A stretch of 64,000 nucleotides of DNA from Acinetobacter colistiniresistens (GTDB lineage: Bacteria; Pseudomonadota; Gammaproteobacteria; Pseudomonadales; Moraxellaceae): assembly GCF_000413935.1 (NCBI RefSeq), contig NZ_KE340380.1, positions 310,001-374,000 of the forward strand, given 5' to 3'. The notes under the pieces are model-generated. The model ran no database searches and was not told the DNA's origin. It worked only from the letters and a program-made list of their open reading frames with translations. The first letter of the stretch is position 1. The number at the start of each line of letters is the position of its first letter. Position numbers and translations under genes: made by a program. Of this stretch, positions 59,160 to 64,000 are shown one piece after another.

Positions 59160-61409
59160 ATGTCTCAACCATTATTTAATAAAGTCGCATTTATTGGGCT
59201 TGGACTGATTGGGTCTAGCCTTGCTCGTGTGATTGTGGCAGAACAGCTTGCATCTCAAATTGTGGCTTCAACACGTTCAAAAAAAACATTAGAAGATGCC
59301 AAAGCACTCGGTCTTATTCAACACGGTTATGCTACGCCTGAAGAAGCAGTTCAGGATGCAAATTTAATTGTTTTAGCCTTACCTGTTCGTGCAACGCAAA
59401 ACGTGCTTGAGCAAATCAAACCTTATTTGGCAGACAATGTCATCATTACTGATGTGGGTAGTACCAAAGGCAATGTCGTTGAAGCGGCGAAAGCAGTCTT
59501 TGGCGAAAACTTGCCAGTCGGTTTTGTACCGGGGCATCCGATTGCGGGGGCTGAGCATACTGGGGTACATGCAGGTAAAGTTGATTTATTTGTTAACCAT
59601 AAAGTAATTTTGACTCCCTTGCCAAGTAGTGCGGATTGGGCTGTTGAAAAGCTGGTTCAACTCTGGTCTGCGGCAAAAGCTGAAGTCATTTGCATGGATG
59701 TGGCAAAACATGATGAGGTATTGGCACATACTAGTCATTTACCGCATTTGATGGCATTCAACTTGGTTGAGCAACTGGCAAATCGTGAAGATAATTTAGA
59801 CATTTTCCGCTATGCTGCTGGCGGTTTCCGTGACTTCTCTCGGATTGCAGCCAGTGATCCACAGATGTGGCATGACATTTTCTTTGCCAATAAGACTGCA
59901 ATTTTGAATGCTGTTGATGGCTTTGAACAGCAATTGTCAGTTTTAAAGAAATTGATTGAACAGGAAGATTCGCAAGCGTTGATGGGACTACTTGGGCATG
60001 CTCAAGCGGCACGTCAGCACTTTAACCATATGTTGGCCAAAAAACCTTTGATGGAGAAAAACAAGGTGACACAGCAATTTACCATTTTACCGGGAAAGAA
60101 AACATTTACAGGTAAATTCACCGTACCAGGTGACAAATCTGTGTCACATCGCTCCATCATGTTTGGTGCGATTGCTGAAGGCACAACCCATGTGACTGGC
60201 TTCTTGGAAGGTGAAGATGCACTCGCAACTTTGCAGGCTTTCCGTGACATGGGCGTGAGCATCGAAGGGCCTAAGAATGGTGAAGTCACCATTCATGGTG
60301 TGGGCATGCACGGTTTAAAAGCGCCAGCAAGTGCTTTGTATATGGGGAATTCAGGTACCAGTATGCGTTTGCTGTCAGGCATGTTGTCTGCGCAGAAGTT
60401 TGATTCAGTGATGACAGGTGATGCCTCATTGTCTAAACGTCCAATGGAGCGTATTGCCAAGCCATTACGTGAAATGGGTGCACAAATCCAAACGACTGGT
60501 GAGAAAGGTACACCACCAGTCAGCATTACAGGTAGCCAAGCCCTTAAAGGGATTCAGTACGATTTACCAATGGCGTCTGCTCAAGTGAAATCCGGGATTT
60601 TACTGGCAGGCTTATGGGCGGCTGGTGAAACTTCAGTGACTGAACCTGAACCAACACGTGACCATACCGAGCGTATGTTACGTGCCTTTGGTTATGAGGT
60701 AAAAACCGAAGGCAATAAAATTTCACTCGTGGGTGGTGGTAAATTAGTGGGGACTGATATTCAGGTACCTTCTGATATTTCATCTGCTGCATTCTTTATG
60801 GTCGGTGCTGCGATTACTGAAGGAGCAGACGTCATTCTTGAAGCGGTGGGGATTAATCCAACACGTACAGGTGTGATTGAAATTCTTAAGCAAATGGGTG
60901 CTGATCTAACTGTAGAAAATGAACGCATTGCAGGCGGTGAACCGATTGCAGATATTCATATCAAAGGTTCTCGAACACTGAAAGGTATTCATATGCCTGA
61001 AGACCAAGTGCCATTAGCCATTGATGAATTCCCGGCATTATTCATTGCTGCTGCATGTGCAGAAGGCCAAACGGTTCTGACTGGTGCTGCTGAGCTACGT
61101 GTCAAAGAATCTGACCGTATCCAAGTAATGGCAGATGGCTTGAAGATCATGGGGATTGATTGTACCCCAACCGAAGATGGCATCATCATTGAAGGTAAAG
61201 GCAAGTCTGGTGATTGGTCTGCGATCTTTACTGGTGGTGAAATTGAATCACACCATGACCATCGTATTGCCATGAGTTTTAGTATGGCTGGTTTGCGTAC
61301 CTCGGGTAACATCACCATTCATGGTACAGAAACTGTGGCGACAAGTTTCCCGACATTTACTGAACTCGCAAATTCAGCGGGTTTGGATGTACAGGTTGTG
61401 AATCCATAA
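59160..61409 (+). CDS. Fused prephenate dehydrogenase/EPSP synthase (TyrA-AroA)
   Basis: 749 residues. Residues 1-290 or so are an NAD(P)-dependent prephenate dehydrogenase (VAFIGLGLIGSSLARVI, DVGSTKGNVVEAA, FVPGHPIAGAEHTGVHAG, HLPHLMAFNLV). From about 310 the chain is 5-enolpyruvylshikimate-3-phosphate synthase (VPGDKSVSHRSIMFGAIAEG, MGNSGTSMRLLSGML, LSKRPMERI, ESDRIQVMADGL, HHDHRIAMSFSMAG). So one protein provides the aroA step before chorismate and the tyrosine branch after it. The fusion is typical of Acinetobacter and Pseudomonas relatives. Probably in one operon with pheA. Confidence 0.95.
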   Translation: MSQPLFNKVAFIGLGLIGSSLARVIVAEQLASQIVASTRSKKTLEDAKALGLIQHGYATPEEAVQDANLIVLALPVRATQNVLEQIKPYLADNVIITDVGSTKGNVVEAAKAVFGENLPVGFVPGHPIAGAEHTGVHAGKVDLFVNHKVILTPLPSSADWAVEKLVQLWSAAKAEVICMDVAKHDEVLAHTSHLPHLMAFNLVEQLANREDNLDIFRYAAGGFRDFSRIAASDPQMWHDIFFANKTAILNAVDGFEQQLSVLKKLIEQEDSQALMGLLGHAQAARQHFNHMLAKKPLMEKNKVTQQFTILPGKKTFTGKFTVPGDKSVSHRSIMFGAIAEGTTHVTGFLEGEDALATLQAFRDMGVSIEGPKNGEVTIHGVGMHGLKAPASALYMGNSGTSMRLLSGMLSAQKFDSVMTGDASLSKRPMERIAKPLREMGAQIQTTGEKGTPPVSITGSQALKGIQYDLPMASAQVKSGILLAGLWAAGETSVTEPEPTRDHTERMLRAFGYEVKTEGNKISLVGGGKLVGTDIQVPSDISSAAFFMVGAAITEGADVILEAVGINPTRTGVIEILKQMGADLTVENERIAGGEPIADIHIKGSRTLKGIHMPEDQVPLAIDEFPALFIAAACAEGQTVLTGAAELRVKESDRIQVMADGLKIMGIDCTPTEDGIIIEGKGKSGDWSAIFTGGEIESHHDHRIAMSFSMAGLRTSGNITIHGTETVATSFPTFTELANSAGLDVQVVNP

Positions 61410-61418
61410 GCTGATTTT

Positions 61419-61466
61419 AAAAAAGCAGTGTTTAGCTTTGAAAATAAGTTAAATGCTGCTTTTTTA
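61419..61466 (+). terminator. Intrinsic terminator after tyrA-aroA
   Basis: Long stem with two G-U pairs (AAAAAAGCAGTGTTTA / TAAATGCTGCTTTTTT), 15-nt loop, T-run. Confidence 0.7.
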
Positions 61467-61702
61467 TATAAGCATATCGATAAAAACAATTGGCTAAAGA
61501 TAATGCGAAAACGCTTAAATAATAAAAAGACTGAGTTTGTCGATGTACATATCTAATCGGGCCTAAATTTATCAATTTAGCTATAGAACCAAGACAATCA
61601 GCTAATCTATTAAAGACAATTGTATATATAATAATTCTTAGCGTACCAGTTGGTTTAGCGCTGCGATCCAGAGCTAAAAAACATAAGAATAGAGGGAATA
61701 GC

Positions 61703-62086
61703 ATGAAAACGTTGCAATTTATAGCAGATTGCCCAAAACATGGGATGGTTGATCATCCACCGAATGAATGCTATATCACGCAAGAGTACGTGGCTGCGCT
61801 GCTGTATAAACAATTAGAACAATATGGTTTTGATGCGAAGCATATCCGTCATGAGCATGAAAAAATTGAAGTGCGTATCGACAATCACCAATTACCGCTT
61901 TCCATCTTATGTTCACAACAGGATACGGAAGGGCATATTCTCTGTGAAATCTCTGCCAATCCACAGCAAGAACAAGCTTGGTTTGAGCGTATTGAAACCC
62001 AAAGTATTATTCGCCAATTGGCTCAAGCTGTTGAAAATAGCTTAAAAGCAGAGCATAGTTTTTCTCAGTTTGTGTGGAAAAGCTAA
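61703..62086 (+). CDS. Hypothetical protein
   Basis: 127 residues, no signal peptide. Two short motifs are visible: DCPKHGMVDHPPNECYIT near the start, with Cys/His spacing that could bind metal, and a charged amphipathic C-terminus. The rest reads as a small alpha/beta protein (KIEVRIDNHQLPLSILCSQQ). Family unknown. GAGGG lies eight bases before the ATG, and TATAAT-like sequence occurs in the 290-bp gap upstream. It is followed after 100 bp by pepD. Confidence 0.65.
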   Translation: MKTLQFIADCPKHGMVDHPPNECYITQEYVAALLYKQLEQYGFDAKHIRHEHEKIEVRIDNHQLPLSILCSQQDTEGHILCEISANPQQEQAWFERIETQSIIRQLAQAVENSLKAEHSFSQFVWKS

Positions 62087-62187
62087 GTCAATTTTGCGCA
62101 TAAAATCTAAAATGAAGTGATTTAAGCACCGCCATTCAGGTGTATGGTGTATATTGGTTTAAACGCTTTATTTGAGAGTATAGGTGC

Positions 62188-63648
62188 ATGATACAGGTCG
62201 ATTTTTCTAAATTATCACCCCAAGCGGTTTGGCAACATTTTGAGACCTTATGTACGATTCCTCGACCATCCAAGCATGAACAACAATTAAGGCAACATTT
62301 AAAAGATTGGGCGGAACAGCGCAACTTGGAAACCTATGTTGATGGCATAGGGAATTTAATAATTCGAAAAGCCGCTACAGCGGGTAAAGAACAGGTTGCA
62401 GGTGTGATTTTGCAGGGACACTTAGACATGGTGACTCAGGCAAACCGTGGTACTCAACATGACTTTTTTAAAGATCCAATCCAACCTGTATTAAAAGATG
62501 GCTGGCTAATTGCTGAAAATACCACCTTAGGTGCTGATAATGGCATTGGGGTTGCACTTGCACTGGCTGTATTAGAATCAAATGATATTGCCCATGGGTC
62601 GATTGAAGTTCTATTAACCATTGATGAAGAAGCGGGAATGAGCGGTGCTCGTTTGCTTGAGTCAGGCATTTTAACTGGGCAATGGCTTTTCAATATTGAT
62701 ACCGAAGAATGGGGTGAGCTGTATCTTGGCTGTGCAGGCAGTATTGACCTAGAAGTGGGACAGCCACTTGAATATGAACCGGCACCTGTAAATTTGATTT
62801 ATGTAGATTTACTGGTGTCAGGCTTGAAAGGTGGTCACTCTGGGGTTGATATTCATTTAGGTCGTGGTAATGCCAATGTGATTCTAGCCAATTTCCTGAA
62901 TGACTATTTAGTGCAATCCAATGGTCGACTGGTTGAATTTGTCGGTGGATCAGCACGAAATGCTATCCCACGCGAAGCTGTGGCAACCATTGCAATTGAG
63001 ATAGATCAATTGGCTGGTCTAGAAAAAGCAATTCAAGCTACACAGGCTGAATGGCAACAAAAACTACAAGGTATTGATGATCAGCTGCAAATCACCTTAC
63101 AACAAAATGCCAATCAGATAAATGAAGTTATTACCTTACAGCAGCAACAAGCTTGGTTGCAGGCCTTGGCAACTTGCCCTTATGGCATTGCACAGTGGAG
63201 TAGTGCTTTACCCGATGTGGTTGAGACCTCGAATAATATCGGTGTGGTTAAAATCACTAAAGATGAAGCGAAAACCTTAATTATGGTTCGTTCGATGGTG
63301 AACCAAGAAGCAGTGACATTTGCACAAAATATTCAACAACACTTCGCTAATTTCCAGATTAAATCCGAATTAACGCCGTTAGTATCGGGCTGGACACCAA
63401 ATCCAGATTCAGCTGCATTGAAATGTCTACAACAAGCTTATCAATCCGCATTTAAAATTGAACCAAACTTGAAAGTAATTCATGCAGGCTTGGAATGCGG
63501 TATTATTGCAGAGCATTATCCTGATTTACAGATGGTATCGTTTGGCCCTGATATTCAAGGGGCGCATGCGCCGGGTGAAAGAGTTAAAGTGGATACTGTC
63601 GAGAAATGTTGGACGTTGTTAGTGACGGCGCTAGAGTCTATCAAGTAA
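62188..63648 (+). CDS. pepD: Aminoacyl-histidine dipeptidase (Xaa-His dipeptidase)
   Basis: 486 residues, M20 family. Cleaves dipeptides such as carnosine. The di-Zn site is visible in the usual order: QGHLDMV (His and catalytic Asp), GADNGIGVA (bridging Asp), DEEAGMSGA (general-base Glu and Zn Glu), FNIDTEEWG (Asp), and the C-terminal HAGLECGII with the last His in GAHAPGERV. The lid domain (about 205-390) holds GLKGGHSGVDIHLGRGNAN. Single gene. No terminator is obvious; a REP-like element follows. Confidence 0.93.
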   Translation: MIQVDFSKLSPQAVWQHFETLCTIPRPSKHEQQLRQHLKDWAEQRNLETYVDGIGNLIIRKAATAGKEQVAGVILQGHLDMVTQANRGTQHDFFKDPIQPVLKDGWLIAENTTLGADNGIGVALALAVLESNDIAHGSIEVLLTIDEEAGMSGARLLESGILTGQWLFNIDTEEWGELYLGCAGSIDLEVGQPLEYEPAPVNLIYVDLLVSGLKGGHSGVDIHLGRGNANVILANFLNDYLVQSNGRLVEFVGGSARNAIPREAVATIAIEIDQLAGLEKAIQATQAEWQQKLQGIDDQLQITLQQNANQINEVITLQQQQAWLQALATCPYGIAQWSSALPDVVETSNNIGVVKITKDEAKTLIMVRSMVNQEAVTFAQNIQQHFANFQIKSELTPLVSGWTPNPDSAALKCLQQAYQSAFKIEPNLKVIHAGLECGIIAEHYPDLQMVSFGPDIQGAHAPGERVKVDTVEKCWTLLVTALESIK

Positions 63649-63693
63649 TTGCTGTTTTAAGATTCAGTAATCAAAAGTTTTAAGAAGATGGTT

Positions 63694-63755
63694 TTGTTAG
63701 ACTGACGGTCGTCCTTGCTACCGCAGTCTAACAAGGCGGCATCCATGCTGCCGCC
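63694..63755. repeat. REP-like double hairpin element
   Basis: First hairpin: TTGTTAGACTG (63694-63704) with CAGTCTAACAA (63724-63734), extended by CGGT/ACCG across one bulged A. Second hairpin: GGCGGCA (63735-63741) with TGCCGCC (63749-63755). On the minus strand the GC-rich arm of the second and the inner part of the first are similar (GCGGCAGCATGGATG versus GCGGTAGCAAGGACG), as expected for paired units of a repetitive extragenic palindrome. It lies between convergent pepD and rtcA. Confidence 0.6.
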
Positions 63756-63803
63756 GCGATAGTCAATACTGATTGTGGTAGAAAAATACAAAATAATGGA
63801 ACT

Positions 63804-64000
63804 TTAGATTTTACGGTCATGATTTACGTTGACCTGAAACAGTGTTTGATCCAACTCGATAAATTCAATTTCACAATCAATAAATTTTTCAATCATAGTG
63901 GCTTGAGTACGGGTATGTTCACTAATACATTGTGCGGTAAATTCACCGCCTTGACCCAATGCCATAGGCAATAACAACTGATCCGCTAAATATTCATCTA
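63804..64000 (-). CDS. rtcA: RNA 3'-terminal phosphate cyclase, C-terminal part
   Basis: Only the last 65 codons are in the window; the start lies beyond base 64000. The readable sequence, DEYLADQLLLPMALGQGGEFT, then HTRTQATMIEKFIDCEIEFIEL, matches the C-terminus of RtcA, including the conserved catalytic-region His of the S-x-H-T-x-T motif. RtcA makes 2',3'-cyclic phosphate or adenylylates RNA ends and usually belongs to an rtcBA repair operon. The protein ends in NHDRKI. Confidence 0.82.
   Translation of the reverse strand, partial: DEYLADQLLLPMALGQGGEFTAQCISEHTRTQATMIEKFIDCEIEFIELDQTLFQVNVNHDRKI

Noticed and set aside
61432..61704. Minus-strand 90-codon frame overlapping the start of the hypothetical gene at 61703
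   Set aside because: It runs through the terminator of tyrA-aroA, has no ribosome binding site or recognisable domain, and its start overlaps a better-supported plus-strand gene.
1..64000. CRISPR arrays, tRNA or rRNA genes, insertion sequences and prophage
   Set aside because: No spaced repeats, tRNA cloverleaf, rRNA stretch, transposase, integrase or terminal inverted repeats were seen by reading.

Overview
The window is chromosomal DNA from a gammaproteobacterium, almost certainly an Acinetobacter (Moraxellaceae). The evidence is the AT-rich coding style, the fused tyrA-aroA gene beside pheA, a GspE-type ATPase standing alone instead of in a type II secretion operon, the LipA/LipB lipase pair, a TPR lipoprotein next to mrcB, and a Nudix-ThiE fusion. 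The species cannot be fixed from sequence reading alone. Most of the 64 kb is conserved housekeeping sequence. No rRNA, tRNA, CRISPR array, phage or insertion sequence was seen.

Layout. 1-4.7 kb: a hydrolase cut by the window edge with a divergent TetR regulator, an AraC regulator, an SDR dehydrogenase, a lipoprotein and a flavin-reductase-like protein. 5-7.2 kb: secreted lipase and its membrane-anchored foldase, behind a long leader with a tandem 21-bp repeat. 7.2-9.9 kb: an accessory minus-strand cassette of a PAAR spike protein, an unrecognised protein and three tandem paralogous lipoproteins. It looks like a type VI secretion effector with triplicated immunity genes and is the best candidate for an undescribed system here. 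10-16.4 kb: ThiF/MoeB-like enzyme, UbiB/AarF kinase-like protein, folB, a degenerate HPPK-like gene, small envelope proteins, coq7 and an LplT-like MFS protein. 16.5-23.8 kb: tamA-tamB. 24-31 kb: small envelope proteins, acnB (with a terminator-like leader), a DASS anion transporter and a voltage-gated-type K+ channel.

31.4-37.4 kb: a four-gene ferric-siderophore ABC transporter, an MFS exporter and a DUF4198 protein. 37.4-43.8 kb: queH, metR, a DUF441 protein, a haem-oxygenase-like di-iron-type protein opposite a TetR regulator, ferredoxin-NADP reductase and trmO. 43.8-48.4 kb: gspE-like ATPase, a YgiW-type OB-fold protein followed by a QseBC-like two-component system, and a small hemP gene. 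48.6-57.8 kb: Nudix-ThiE fusion, lpoP-mrcB, nadK, a DUF1315 protein, a ybiB/trpD2-like gene, an acyl-CoA dehydrogenase and an IroE/Fes-like esterase. 58-64 kb: pheA, tyrA-aroA, a hypothetical gene, pepD, a REP-like double hairpin and the 3' end of rtcA.

Connections. Fur-box-like sites precede hemP, the DUF4198 gene, the IroE-like esterase and, more weakly, the siderophore transporter, which points to a dispersed iron-starvation regulon. The lipase would need the type II secretion system, to which the lone GspE ATPase probably belongs. LpoP and PBP1b are paired. PheA and TyrA-AroA give adjacent control points of aromatic amino acid synthesis. Many convergent gene ends carry bidirectional intrinsic terminators.
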